NCBI GenBank assembly: GCA_963817435.1
Contig: CAWFNY010000001.1
Location: 1,116,001-1,180,000, forward strand
Length of the DNA: 64,000 nucleotides
Direction: 5' to 3'
Source of the DNA: JADJOM01 sp963817435
Lineage (GTDB): Bacteria > Gemmatimonadota > Gemmatimonadetes > Gemmatimonadales > GWC2-71-9
Positions 53,538-62,107 of the stretch are shown here, in pieces (the stretch's first letter is position 1; each line of letters opens with the position of its first letter). The translations under genes were made by a program, and so were the position numbers. Below the pieces are notes generated by a model. That model saw only the letters and a program-made list of their open reading frames with translations, did not search any database and was not told the DNA's origin.

Positions 53538-54251
53538 TCAGGCTACCCGCAGCGCTTCCGACTCGAAGGTTCGGCCGACTGCAGCCGGATCCACGGCCAG
53601 TCGTACCAGCGCCCGCGCGAGCGTGGCGCCCGTCGTCGAGCGATACCGCTGCTTCAGCCTCCCCGCCCCGAACCATCCCGCCACCGTCAGCAGTCCATCA
53701 ACCACCCGCGCTCCGACGCGCTCGCCGATCCGGAACTCCTCCCGGTCGGGGCCGGTGATGAAGGACGGCCGAGCGATCGTATATGGCAGCGTGCCGTCGC
53801 GAAGCCTGCGCTCCACCCGTCCACGCACCGCGAGATACGGATTCCCGGCGCCTTCCCGGACACCCACCGATGACAGATAGATGAAGCGTGGCCGGACTCC
53901 CGCTTCCATTGCGGTCTCATAGAGCAGGATCGTCAGGCCGTAGTCCACGGCCTCGTATCCCGCATCCGCTCTCCCGCGCCGCCGGGCCTCGCGGGCACGC
54001 GACTGGGTGGTCCCGAGCAGCGCGAAGACGAGGTCGGGACGAAGCCGACGGAGCGTGGAGCCCATGGCGGCGGGATCCCACGCCGTCGAGTCCACCCGGG
54101 CGCCCTGCGCCTCGAATCGACCCCGCCACTCGCCGAGTCGGGAGGCATCGGGACGCACATGCGCGATGGTGTCGATCCCCCGCTCACGGAGCGCCCGGAC
54201 CACCTCGCGTCCGGTGTACCCGGTCGCCCCCGCCACGAAGGCCGTGGTCAC
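53538..54251 (-). CDS. NAD(P)-binding epimerase/NmrA-like protein
   Basis: 237 residues, Rossmann fold. The start is GTG at 54251, overlapping the stop of the upstream gene (GTGA). The N-terminus TTAFVAGATGYTGREVVRAL has the GxTGxxG dinucleotide motif; DLVFALLGTTQ and FIYLSSVGV are the usual strand ends, and YTIARPSFITGPDREEF is the substrate-side segment. There is no YxxxK catalytic pair, so it resembles the atypical SDR group (HTATIP2/NmrA type) rather than a classic dehydrogenase. Substrate unknown. Confidence 0.83.
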   Translation of the reverse strand: MTTAFVAGATGYTGREVVRALRERGIDTIAHVRPDASRLGEWRGRFEAQGARVDSTAWDPAAMGSTLRRLRPDLVFALLGTTQSRAREARRRGRADAGYEAVDYGLTILLYETAMEAGVRPRFIYLSSVGVREGAGNPYLAVRGRVERRLRDGTLPYTIARPSFITGPDREEFRIGERVGARVVDGLLTVAGWFGAGRLKQRYRSTTGATLARALVRLAVDPAAVGRTFESEALRVA

Positions 54252-54757
54252 AACGGTCGCTTCCGGGCGATGCTCAGGCTCTTCCAGGCGGGACCGGCAA
54301 GGTGGCGCGCAAGCTGGACGATCTGCCCCACGTGGTAGGCGTAGTGGGCAAGCTGCTGGTTGATTGCCTCGAGCACCGAGTAGGGCTGCCCCCGGATCGT
54401 CACGGTTCGCGCGAGGTCCTCGGCGCGCAATGCGCCGAGCGCCTCGAAGAGACGGGCCCAGCCGTCGTCCCACCACTCGAGCAGTTCCGCGCGGGTGGGC
54501 GGGCGCTCGAGTTCGAACTCGGCATCCCGGTTCCGCTCCGGCTTCTCGCCATCGGTGCTCAGGAAGCCCGTCCACCGCGACCGCATATTGCCGGCGAGGT
54601 GCTTCACCAGAATGGCGATGCTGTTCGACTCCGGATCAAGCTGGACGGCCAGGCCGCTGTCGTACACCTGTGCGATCGCCTTCTCCCCCAGCTTCTTGTG
54701 GGCGCGGAACCGTTCGGCGACATCCCGGAGGTAGAGCGCCCCGACGTCTTCCGCCAT
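54248..54757 (-). CDS. DUF1572/DinB-superfamily protein
   Basis: 169 residues, four-helix bundle. DUF1572 features are SNSIAILVKHLAGNMRSRWTGFLSTDGEKPERNRDAEF and AINQQLAHYAYHVGQIVQLARHL, which supply the metal-binding histidines (KHLAGN, HYAYHVGQ). The ATG at 54757 has AGGAG six bases upstream and is preferred to an in-frame ATG 36 bases earlier. It is coupled to the NAD-binding gene downstream. Relatives are linked to bacillithiol or other low-molecular-weight thiols in some Bacillota; nothing here tests that. Confidence 0.83.
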   Translation of the reverse strand: MAEDVGALYLRDVAERFRAHKKLGEKAIAQVYDSGLAVQLDPESNSIAILVKHLAGNMRSRWTGFLSTDGEKPERNRDAEFELERPPTRAELLEWWDDGWARLFEALGALRAEDLARTVTIRGQPYSVLEAINQQLAHYAYHVGQIVQLARHLAGPAWKSLSIARKRPL

Positions 54758-54838
54758 GACATGCTCCTGAATGAATGGGCGCCCGTCAGGCACCGCGCGC
54801 CAGCCGTCTGCGCCAGCCGCCCGGCGTCCGCTACGATC

Positions 54839-57250
54839 TCAGAGCAGGCTCACCGGGTCCCGGTCGATGATCACCCGCACGCCACGCGGCTCCGGCAGCC
54901 GGTTGGCGGCATAGCGGACGATGCGGCCCAGCAGCTCTCCGTCACCCCGAAGCGCCACATGCCAGCGCCAGCGGAGCTTGATCCTCGCCAGCGCGCACGG
55001 CGCCGGCCCGAGGACATCCACGGCAAGCCGTTGCGATGCGACCAGCCCCGCACACCAGGCCGCGAGGGCACCCGCGGCATCCGCCACGGCGAGCTCGTTC
55101 TCTCCCGACACCACAAGATTGACCAGAGAAGCCATCGGCGGATAGGGCGGGCTCTGCCGCTGGCCCAGCTCGGCCCGCAGGAAGCCCTCGGTATCGTGCT
55201 GCGCGGCCGTGGTGAGGGCGTAGTGCCCGGGGTTGCGGGTCTGGACGATCACCCGGCCGCCCCTGGGTCCCCGCCCCGCCCGGCCCGCGACCTGCGCGAT
55301 GAGCTGGAAGGTCCGTTCCGCCGCGCGAAAGTCCGGCAGATGCAGTCCCGTGTCGGCATCGATCACGCCGACCATGGTGACGTTCGGAAAGTCGAGCCCC
55401 TTGGCGATCATCTGCGTGCCAAGCAGAATGTCGACTTCACCGCGGCCGACGCGGTCGAGAATCGCCTGGTGCGACCACTTGGCGCTCGTGGTATCGAGAT
55501 CCATGCGGGCCAGTCGTGCCGCGGGGAAACGTGAGGCCAGGAACCGCTCGAGCTGCTGCGTCCCCACGCCGCGCATCCGCTGCACCGCCCCGCCGCATTC
55601 GAGACAGGCGGCCGGAATCGGCTCATCGCGCCCGCAGTAGTGACACCGGAGCCCAGGCGGCGCCTGATGAACCGTGAGCGCGATACTGCACCGGTCGCAC
55701 TGACGCACCGTACCGCACGCCTGACACTGGAGCGTCGCGGCGTACCCCCGGCGGTTGAGGAGCAGCAGCACCTGTTCGGAACGGGAGAGCGCCGCCGTCA
55801 CCTCCTGGTCGAGCCTGAGCGTCCACGGCAGCGGGCCGGCCTCCGGGAGCCGCTCCGCGCTCCGCAGATCGATCAGTTCGACCGGCGGCAGCGGCTGGGT
55901 GCCCGCCCGCTCTGGCAGGCTGATCAGGGTGAGTCTCGACCCTACCCGGTGCATGCTTTCGGGCGACGGGGTCGCACTTCCGAGGACCAGCCGGGCGCCT
56001 TCGAGACGGGCCCGGACCATCGCGACGTCGCGCGCGTGATAGCGGGGTGCCTCCCCGTTCTTGTAGCTCGCCTCGTGCTCCTCGTCCACGACGATCACCC
56101 CGAGATCCCGCACCGGCGCGAAGATCGCGGATCGCGCGCCCACGGCAACCTTCCGCTCCCCCCGGCGGAGCATCCGCCATGCGTCGGCCCGCTCTCCATC
56201 GGAGAGACCGCTGTGCAGGACCGCGACCTGATCACCGAACACCCCACGCACGCGGCCGACGGTCTGCGGTGTCAGCGCGATCTCGGGCACCAGCAGGATC
56301 GCGCCCCGGCCCTCCGCGAGCGCGTGCCGGATCGCCTCGAGGTAGACCAGGGTCTTGCCGCTGCCGGTAACACCGAACAGTAGTACGCCGTCGCCGGGAG
56401 GCGTCGCTCCGATCGCGGCGATTGCGAAGCGTTGCGCGGCGTTGGGCGTCGGCGGCGGTGCCGTGCCGGCGAGGTCCCGGAACGGGTCGCGTGGCGCCTC
56501 CACCGCGTCCACACGGGCGATTCCCCGTTTCAGGAGTCCGTCGATCCCGGCGCGCGAGAGGCCCATCCGCTCGATCAGATGACGCAACGGCGCGCTGCCG
56601 CCGAGTTCTTCCAGCGCGTCCAGCGCCGCCCGCTGCGCCGGGCTGCGCCGTAACTGCGCCTCGCGCTCGAGCAGCGTCGGCACCACGTCGGCGAGCCGCA
56701 CCACCTTCTCGGTGACGATCGCCGCATCGGTCTCGGGCGCTTCCACTCGCAGGCTCACCCCGCCGACTCTGGCGAGGCGATTGATCGCATCCCAGACCGG
56801 CCGCTTGAGCGCGCGCGCGATCGTCGGGACCGGCGCGGCTCCACCCTTCCGCTCGAGATAGGCGACGATCGCTCCCGCCACTCCGCCACCGGGAGCGGAG
56901 CTTCCCAGTTCCGCGATCACCTGGGAGGCGCCCCACATCGCCGCCGGGAGCATGGCGCGGAGGGTGAGCCCCAGCGGTGCGCCGTAGTAGCCGCTGATCC
57001 AGCGCGCCGTTTCCAGCAGCGTTTCGGGCAGCACCGCCTCAGCATCGGGCGCCGAGAGGATGTCCCTGGCGGTCTGCTCTGGGGGGCTGTCGGTGAGCGC
57101 CGTGACGATGCCGACCAGCTCGCGCTGGCGGACCGGTACGACAACCCTCGCGCCCGGCACGATCCGGTCCGCGAGGGTTTCGGGGATGCGGTACGTGTAC
57201 GGTTGGGCCAGGGGCAGCGGCAGCGCCACCAGCCCGTAGCCGGAGGTCAT
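54839..57250 (-). CDS. priA: Primosomal protein N' (replication restart helicase PriA)
   Basis: Reloads the replicative helicase at stalled forks. 803 residues. The N-terminal DNA-binding region starts YGLVALPLPLAQPYTYRIPE and has PGARVVVPVRQRELVGIV. Helicase motifs: Walker A GVTGSGKT, DEEH in VIVVDEEHEASYKN, GSATPS, and QVAGRAGRGPRGG. The zinc-binding insert has eight cysteines in CQACG, CDRC, CHYCG and CLECGG. The start overlaps the stop of the upstream epimerase by four bases (ATGA at 57247-57250), an uncommon partnership. Confidence 0.94.
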   Translation of the reverse strand: MTSGYGLVALPLPLAQPYTYRIPETLADRIVPGARVVVPVRQRELVGIVTALTDSPPEQTARDILSAPDAEAVLPETLLETARWISGYYGAPLGLTLRAMLPAAMWGASQVIAELGSSAPGGGVAGAIVAYLERKGGAAPVPTIARALKRPVWDAINRLARVGGVSLRVEAPETDAAIVTEKVVRLADVVPTLLEREAQLRRSPAQRAALDALEELGGSAPLRHLIERMGLSRAGIDGLLKRGIARVDAVEAPRDPFRDLAGTAPPPTPNAAQRFAIAAIGATPPGDGVLLFGVTGSGKTLVYLEAIRHALAEGRGAILLVPEIALTPQTVGRVRGVFGDQVAVLHSGLSDGERADAWRMLRRGERKVAVGARSAIFAPVRDLGVIVVDEEHEASYKNGEAPRYHARDVAMVRARLEGARLVLGSATPSPESMHRVGSRLTLISLPERAGTQPLPPVELIDLRSAERLPEAGPLPWTLRLDQEVTAALSRSEQVLLLLNRRGYAATLQCQACGTVRQCDRCSIALTVHQAPPGLRCHYCGRDEPIPAACLECGGAVQRMRGVGTQQLERFLASRFPAARLARMDLDTTSAKWSHQAILDRVGRGEVDILLGTQMIAKGLDFPNVTMVGVIDADTGLHLPDFRAAERTFQLIAQVAGRAGRGPRGGRVIVQTRNPGHYALTTAAQHDTEGFLRAELGQRQSPPYPPMASLVNLVVSGENELAVADAAGALAAWCAGLVASQRLAVDVLGPAPCALARIKLRWRWHVALRGDGELLGRIVRYAANRLPEPRGVRVIIDRDPVSLL

Positions 57251-58254
57251 CGCCGGCTCAGGCCGAGCCCCGGACCGGAAGGGAGATGGACCTGTCCATC
57301 GCCGATCGTCGCTCCAGCAAAGGGATCGTTGGCGAGGAGTGCGGCGCCGTCGAGATCCACGATGTCCACCAGAGGGGTGAAGTGCGCCGCCGCGGTGATG
57401 GCGATGCTGCTCTCGATCATGCAGCCCACCATCACCATCATGTGATGCGCCCGCGCAACCGCGATCATGCGGATCGCCTCACGCAGGCTGCCACACTTCG
57501 CGAGCTTGATGTTGATGCCATCCACCTTGCCCACCAGGCCCGGAATGTCCGCGGCGGTCAGGCAGCTCTCGTCGGCGATCACCGGAATGCGGGAGGTCCG
57601 GCTCACCACGGCGAGTCCGTCGAGGTCGGTGGCCGGCAGCGGTTGCTCGAGCACGGTCACCCCGAATTCCTCGAGCACCGGCAGCATCCGGAGCGCGTGC
57701 TTCACCGTCCAGCCGGTGTTCGCGTCCACCCTGAGTTCCTTGTCGGTCAGGTCGCGAATGGTCTTGAGGATCTCGAGGTCGTGGTCCGAGCCCAGCTTGA
57801 TCTTCAGGATCGGATACTGCTCCGCCTCGATCACCTTCTTGCGAAGCATCTCGGGGGCATCGATCCCGATGGTGAAGGTCGAGCGCGGCGCCGCAGCGGG
57901 GTTGAGCCCCCACAGGCTGTACACCGGGATGCCGAGGCGCTTGCCCACGAGATCGTGCAGCGCGCTCGACAGGGCGCAGCGCGCCGACGGGTTGAGCGCG
58001 AGCGCCTTCTCCCACCTTCGCTCGATGTCCTCGATGTTCGTGGGATCGGATGGCAGATGCTCGGCGTAGGCCTGCAGCGCGGCAAGCACCGTCTCCGTGC
58101 TCTCCCCGTAGATGCGCGCCGGCGCGGCTTCGCCCCAGCCCTCGGCCCCGTCGGCATCCACCAGACGGACCCACACGGTCCGGTAGTCGCTCTGTCCGCC
58201 GCGGGCGATGATGAACGGATGCGTGGTGCGGAGATTGAGAATCTCGGCTTCCAT
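57247..58254 (-). CDS. Dipeptide epimerase (L-Ala-D/L-Glu epimerase type), enolase superfamily
   Basis: 335 residues from the ATG at 58254. Enolase-superfamily barrel with KIKLG (KxK catalytic lysine), DANTGW, VLEQPLP, ADESC and the second-lysine segment INIKLAKCG; MIESSIAITAAAHF closes the active site and matches L-Ala-D/L-Glu epimerases rather than muconate enzymes. The enzyme would convert L-Ala-D-Glu from murein peptides to L-Ala-L-Glu, complementing the MurNAc recycling operon at 33-38 kb. Dipeptide specificity varies in the family. Longer in-frame starts are rejected because the extra residues are low complexity. Confidence 0.85.
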   Translation of the reverse strand: MEAEILNLRTTHPFIIARGGQSDYRTVWVRLVDADGAEGWGEAAPARIYGESTETVLAALQAYAEHLPSDPTNIEDIERRWEKALALNPSARCALSSALHDLVGKRLGIPVYSLWGLNPAAAPRSTFTIGIDAPEMLRKKVIEAEQYPILKIKLGSDHDLEILKTIRDLTDKELRVDANTGWTVKHALRMLPVLEEFGVTVLEQPLPATDLDGLAVVSRTSRIPVIADESCLTAADIPGLVGKVDGINIKLAKCGSLREAIRMIAVARAHHMMVMVGCMIESSIAITAAAHFTPLVDIVDLDGAALLANDPFAGATIGDGQVHLPSGPGLGLSRR

Positions 58255-58391
58255 GCGCAGTGGCTGTGACAATGGAGACTCCGGTCGGATCGGGGAAAGG
58301 CCGTGGGAGGCCGGAAAATACGGCGAAGCCGATGACGAAGGTAGAGCCACCCCTCCCCGCCCGCGCCGGTTCCCCGCCGCCCGGTGACCGG

Positions 58392-59288
58392 CTAGCCGAG
58401 CGCCGCGATGGTCGCCGCCACCCCTTCGGCGGTGCGCCATGGCACGTAGCCGCCCTCGAGCAGGCCGACCACCGGCACCGCCGGAAGTGCTTCACGCAGG
58501 CGCGATGTCAGGCGGGCGAAATCCTCGGGTTCGAGCGTGAACCCGCCCAGCGGATCTCCGGTCATGGCGTCGTACCCCGCCGAGAGGAGCACGATCTCGG
58601 GCGGCCAGTGCATGATCGCCGCCGCGATGGCCGCCCAGAGGTCCTCGACGTAGAGCTGCGCCGGCGCGCCGGGCCCGCGCGGCACGTTGAAGATGTTGCC
58701 AACCCCACGCTCCGACGCCATGCCGGTCCCGGGATACCAGGGATGCTGATGCAGCGAGACGTAGCGCACCGAGGCATCCGTCTCGACCAGCGCCTGGGTT
58801 CCATTCCCGTGATGCACGTCCCAGTCGACGATCAGCACCCGACCCCGTCCCAGCAACTGCGCCTGCCGGGCCGCGACCACAACGTTGTTCACCAGGCAGA
58901 ACCCCATCGCCCGCTGCGCCAGCGCGTGGTGACCCGGCGGCCGGATCGCCGCAAAGGCGTGCGACTTCCCCCCATGCGCATGCCGCAGCGCCGCCGTGAC
59001 CGCACCTGTCGCGCCGAGCACCGCGTCCCAGCTGCCCACGCTGGAGACCGTATCGAGGGAAATCACCCCGCCACCGGCATGACTCATCGCCTCCAGGCGG
59101 AGGAGATGATCCTCCGGATGGACCAGCAGCAGGTCATCGCGTGAGCCATGCTCTGCCTGCCGTACGTCGGCCCGCGGATCCGCCGAGAGGAGGGCGAGAA
59201 TCGCGCGGAGGCGCTCCGGGGTCTCCGGATGATCGGGCCCAGGATCGTGGCCGAGGCAGTCGAGGCTGGTATAGACCGGAACCGGCAT
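58392..59288 (-). CDS. Histone deacetylase-family (acetoin utilization/amidohydrolase) protein
   Basis: Zinc-dependent amidohydrolase; bacterial members deacetylate polyamines or acetyl-lysine or remain uncharacterised. 298 residues. Landmarks: HPETPERLRAI near the N-terminus, IRPPGHHA (tandem active-site His), GFCLVNNVVVAARQ, VLIVDWDVHHGNGTQ (zinc Asp and His), SLHQHPWYPGTG, ILLSAGYDAMTGDPLGG (second zinc Asp) and LEGGYVP. All zinc and charge-relay positions appear intact. It follows a small membrane protein and the ubiquitin-like gene on the same strand. Confidence 0.9.
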   Translation of the reverse strand: MPVPVYTSLDCLGHDPGPDHPETPERLRAILALLSADPRADVRQAEHGSRDDLLLVHPEDHLLRLEAMSHAGGGVISLDTVSSVGSWDAVLGATGAVTAALRHAHGGKSHAFAAIRPPGHHALAQRAMGFCLVNNVVVAARQAQLLGRGRVLIVDWDVHHGNGTQALVETDASVRYVSLHQHPWYPGTGMASERGVGNIFNVPRGPGAPAQLYVEDLWAAIAAAIMHWPPEIVLLSAGYDAMTGDPLGGFTLEPEDFARLTSRLREALPAVPVVGLLEGGYVPWRTAEGVAATIAALG

Positions 59289-59359
59289 CCTGGCGCGCCC
59301 TTTCTGCTATCGCTGGCCGGGAGTCGTGCCCGGAAGGCTGAGCCAGGCCAGGGAGCAGC

Positions 59360-59632
59360 TCATCCGTCGGATCGGCCCTTGAGAAGTGCGCGCAGCGCCC
59401 GTGCCTCCTCCTGCACCTCACGCCGTGCCTCCGCGAGTTCCACGACCGCCCGCTGATGCCGCCGCCAGAGCCAGACGACGCCGCCCGCGGCGCCCAGACA
59501 GAGGACTCCGCCCGCCAGCGCCGAAAGCTGACGGCCCCACAGCCCTGCGCCGAGAAGCAGAACGCCGTCGAGGAGAAGAAACCCGACGGCGACAAACGTG
59601 AGTGCCCTGCCCCGCACCGGGGCGTCTCTCAT
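59360..59632 (-). CDS. Small membrane protein with C-terminal coiled coil
   Basis: 90 residues. Two membrane helices (about 10-30, TFVAVGFLLLDGVLLLGAGLW; about 37-54, ALAGGVLCLGAAGGVVWLW) and a charged helix at the end (RAVVELAEARREVQEEARALRALL). Unrecognised. It lies 12 bases after the ubiquitin-like gene and 71 bases before the HDAC-like gene, so co-transcription is likely. Confidence 0.65.
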   Translation of the reverse strand: MRDAPVRGRALTFVAVGFLLLDGVLLLGAGLWGRQLSALAGGVLCLGAAGGVVWLWRRHQRAVVELAEARREVQEEARALRALLKGRSDG

Positions 59633-59644
59633 CCCGCGACTACC

Positions 59645-59902
59645 CTAGCGCACCGGCCGGCGGCGGCGCGGCATGACGATCAGGGCCGCGTTCGGGACCA
59701 CCCCGGCTTCTGCCAGGCTTCGGCTTTCGTCGAAGACCTCGGCCCCGCGGAACTTCACCAGAAAATCCTCGGGCTTCCCGCCGGTGTGCGTCAGGGCGAG
59801 GGCCCGCTGCTTGGTCTCCGCGACCGTGGTTGCCGGCGCAAGCTGCAGGGAGACCTGGTCCCAGGCGTCCTGGACCATCACGCGAATCGAAAGCGCGCTC
59901 AT
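59645..59902 (-). CDS. Ubiquitin-like beta-grasp protein
   Basis: 85 residues covering one domain. The order of elements fits the ubiquitin fold: strand SIRVMVQD, strand DQVSLQLAP, helix VAETKQRALALT, strand DFLVKFRGAEV, the DESRSLAEAGVVPN turn that matches the ubiquitin D-x-x-T-L-x-x-x-G-I-x-x segment, and a last strand ALIVMPRR ending in a basic tail RRRRPVR. There is no C-terminal Gly-Gly, so conjugation would need another route; YukD/EsaB-type or structural roles are alternatives. Start overlaps the stop of the upstream 90-residue gene by four bases (ATGA), so the two proteins probably act together. No E1-, E2- or JAB-like gene is nearby. Confidence 0.72.
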   Translation of the reverse strand: MSALSIRVMVQDAWDQVSLQLAPATTVAETKQRALALTHTGGKPEDFLVKFRGAEVFDESRSLAEAGVVPNAALIVMPRRRRPVR

Positions 59903-60171
59903 GCGGCCCCCGCGCGCATCGCCGGCAGTGTCGAGAAGAAGCGCCCGATCGCCTGGTCGAAGAACAGGGTCGAGGCCCGGATCCGGCTCCCACCAGTCAG
60001 CTCGGCGACCGCGAGCGCGATCTCTTCGCCGCCCTGGCCGCGGAACGTGACCCAGGTTGGCCCCTCCTTCTCCGGAAACGCGGCGTTGCCGGGGACCCGC
60101 TCCTGGAAGAATCGCTTGGCGCGCTGGATGATTTCCGCGCCGGAGATCGAGGTCGTCGTTTCGTGAGTCAT
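59899..60171 (-). CDS. Small unknown protein coupled to the ubiquitin-like gene
   Basis: 90 residues, soluble, no signal. An N-terminal helix (SGAEIIQRAKRFFQER), a beta pair (TWVTFRGQGGEEIALAVAEL), a strand (SRIRASTLFFD) and a C-terminal helix (QAIGRFFSTLP) give a compact alpha/beta fold that I do not recognise. Overlaps the ubiquitin-like gene by four bases. The beta-propeller gene ends 36 bases upstream. Confidence 0.65.
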   Translation of the reverse strand: MTHETTTSISGAEIIQRAKRFFQERVPGNAAFPEKEGPTWVTFRGQGGEEIALAVAELTGGSRIRASTLFFDQAIGRFFSTLPAMRAGAA

Positions 60172-60207
60172 GCGATCACTGTGTTGGCTGGTACGGTGGA
60201 CGGGCAG

Positions 60208-61335
60208 CTAGTGGCCGAGCCGGAGGATCGTGACCCCCGTCGGCTGGGCCGGAACCGCGACGGTCGCCACCACTCGCTTCGTCGCGAGGTCGAACATGTC
60301 CACGGCGCCGGGATCGGCGCCGATCGATTCCTGGCTGACGAAGGCATAGCGGCCGTCGGGCGAAAAGGCGACGCCATGCACGATCTTCTTCGTCGTCGGT
60401 ACCCGCACCACCTCGGTGAGCGCCTGTGCGTCGATGAGGCTGAAGCTCTGCGCCTTCTTGTTGGTGACGATGACCCAGCGCCCGTCGGCCGACGGCTCCA
60501 CGTTGTACGCGCCGGTGCCGACCGGGATGTCCTTCCGCTTCGTCAGCGTCGCCGCGTCCCAGACCTGCACCGTATTCGCATGGTTGCATGCGGCATACAG
60601 CGTCCGGTCGTCCGGCGACACGCTTACGAAGGTTGGCGCGCAGCTCAGGTCGGGTGCCGGCGCGGGAGCCGGGGCCGACGCGGGGGCGTGGCTCATCGCG
60701 CCATGATCCATCCCCGCCGTGGCGCTCATGTCATGCCCGGTCCCGGTCGGGACCCGGCGGGTGATGCGCAGCGTGGCGACCTCGATCTCCAGCAGCTCGT
60801 CACTGTTCATGCAGGAGACGTAGATGAGCGTGCCGGCGTGATTCGACTTGACCCCATGCGGCATGTCACAGGCCGGCATGTGGGTGATGGTCGACATGGT
60901 CGGTGTATGGACGACCGAGATCACGTTCTGGCGCGGATGGTCGCCATGAAAATCCGAGTTGGCCACGAACGCCAGCTCGCCATCGGGGGTGAGCCCGATC
61001 GTCGTCGGGAACATCTCCAGCGGCGCCCGGCCCACCAGCGTGTCGGCGACAGCGTCCATCTTCCACAGGGTGCCGAACGGCGTCCCGTGCGCGATGGAGA
61101 TGTAGTAGAAACGATTGTCGGAAGACACCGTGACGTTGTGGGGGCCGTCGATGTCGGCGGGCATGATTCCCACGGGGATGACCTTCTCCTGCGTCAGGAT
61201 CCCGTCCCCCGGCTTGAGCCAGGTCATGATATCACCGGACTCGCTCACGACCCCGACGCGGTAGCCGGGGTCCCCACCCTGCGCGGCAACCGCGTTTGGC
61301 AGGAGCACTCCAGCGAGCATTAGCAGACGTCTCAT
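60208..61335 (-). CDS. Exported YncE-like beta-propeller protein with Met/His-rich insert
   Basis: 375 residues from the ATG at 61335, which has GAGG upstream; an in-frame ATG 15 bases earlier has no ribosome site. Signal peptide 1-18 (MRRLLMLAGVLLPNAVAA). The rest is a seven-blade type propeller of the YVTN/YncE group (IGLTPDGELAFVANS, KSNHAGTLIYVSC, VSVSPDDRTLYAAC, PSADGRWVIVTNK, AFSPDGRYAFVSQ). Between two blades is an insert rich in Met, His and Asp (HDMSATAGMDHGAMSHA) followed by Ala-Pro repeats, resembling copper-binding stretches of periplasmic copper proteins. Function unknown; metal binding is inference. Confidence 0.8.
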   Translation of the reverse strand: MRRLLMLAGVLLPNAVAAQGGDPGYRVGVVSESGDIMTWLKPGDGILTQEKVIPVGIMPADIDGPHNVTVSSDNRFYYISIAHGTPFGTLWKMDAVADTLVGRAPLEMFPTTIGLTPDGELAFVANSDFHGDHPRQNVISVVHTPTMSTITHMPACDMPHGVKSNHAGTLIYVSCMNSDELLEIEVATLRITRRVPTGTGHDMSATAGMDHGAMSHAPASAPAPAPAPDLSCAPTFVSVSPDDRTLYAACNHANTVQVWDAATLTKRKDIPVGTGAYNVEPSADGRWVIVTNKKAQSFSLIDAQALTEVVRVPTTKKIVHGVAFSPDGRYAFVSQESIGADPGAVDMFDLATKRVVATVAVPAQPTGVTILRLGH

Positions 61336-61389
61336 GCGCACGATCCTCATTGAGGAGGCCGGTGATTCCGCCGGGGAAGATAGCCGACT

Positions 61390-62091
61390 TCAGGGCGCCG
61401 CGGGACGGGCCACGGCCGTCACCTGGACCGGGGCCACCCGGCGCCGGAACAGGTCGGACAGGCGCCGTTCCCGCCGAAGCACCACGACCAGTTCGCCAGG
61501 AGGGGGCTCGACAATCTCCGCCACGATCAGGAATGCCGGAAGGGTGGTCCCCGCAGGGACCGGAATCGTGTAGTGCGCCCCGTGCCACCTGAATTCAACC
61601 GTCGCCGGCACCGTCTCCACCGGGCGATCAAGGAAGAAGTCGTCGTCCAGACGGAAGATGCCCCCCGCAACCGGCTCCCCGTGCAGATAGAACCCGGGAT
61701 CGAACGGCTCGCCGTCACTCCTAGCGAAGTTCTGCTCGGCTGCCCAGTCGAACTGCTCCAGATCGGGCGCCCGCGCCCGCCACTCGAGGTGGTGGCGAAG
61801 TTCGTGGGTGATGGTCTCCCACGTCTCTTCACGCCAGTCGAAGTGCTCCGAGTCCCGAGCCAGCGCCGCAAAGGAGCCGTAGTAGAGGATGACCCCACTC
61901 TGCCCCGCCCCGGTCGGCTCCTCGCCCTCGGCGGGCATCGGCACACACTCGCCAAGCGTGTACACGTCGGCCCGAAGGGGGTGCGGCAAGGTCTTGCGGG
62001 AGATCTCGAGCCCGGCGACCCCCGCGAGGAACTCGCTCGGGACCTCCGACCAGAGCCGGAGCGCCAGGGCCTCGAAATCGGCGTAACGCAT
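61390..62091 (-). CDS. Zincin-type metallopeptidase family protein
   Basis: 233 residues, cytoplasmic. Minimal zincin domain: MRYADFEALALRLWSEVPSEF at the N-terminus and a zinc motif HELRH at 96-100 in WETITHELRHHLEW, with the acidic third ligand not certain. The PF06262-like architecture (VYTLGECVP, GVILYYGSFAAL before the zinc helix) is recognisable. A C-terminal beta domain (FRLDDDFFLDRP, HYTIPVPAGT) and a basic tail make it longer than typical members of about 120-150 residues. Substrate unknown. Located 17 bases after the PLP enzyme gene on the same strand. Confidence 0.8.
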   Translation of the reverse strand: MRYADFEALALRLWSEVPSEFLAGVAGLEISRKTLPHPLRADVYTLGECVPMPAEGEEPTGAGQSGVILYYGSFAALARDSEHFDWREETWETITHELRHHLEWRARAPDLEQFDWAAEQNFARSDGEPFDPGFYLHGEPVAGGIFRLDDDFFLDRPVETVPATVEFRWHGAHYTIPVPAGTTLPAFLIVAEIVEPPPGELVVVLRRERRLSDLFRRRVAPVQVTAVARPAAP

Positions 62092-62107
62092 CGGAACGTA
62101 CCGCGGG

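Noticed and set aside
58392..59902. A eukaryote-like ubiquitin/HDAC system
   Set aside because: HDAC-family hydrolases are common in bacteria and the neighbouring ubiquitin-like protein lacks Gly-Gly and conjugation enzymes, so adjacency alone does not support it.
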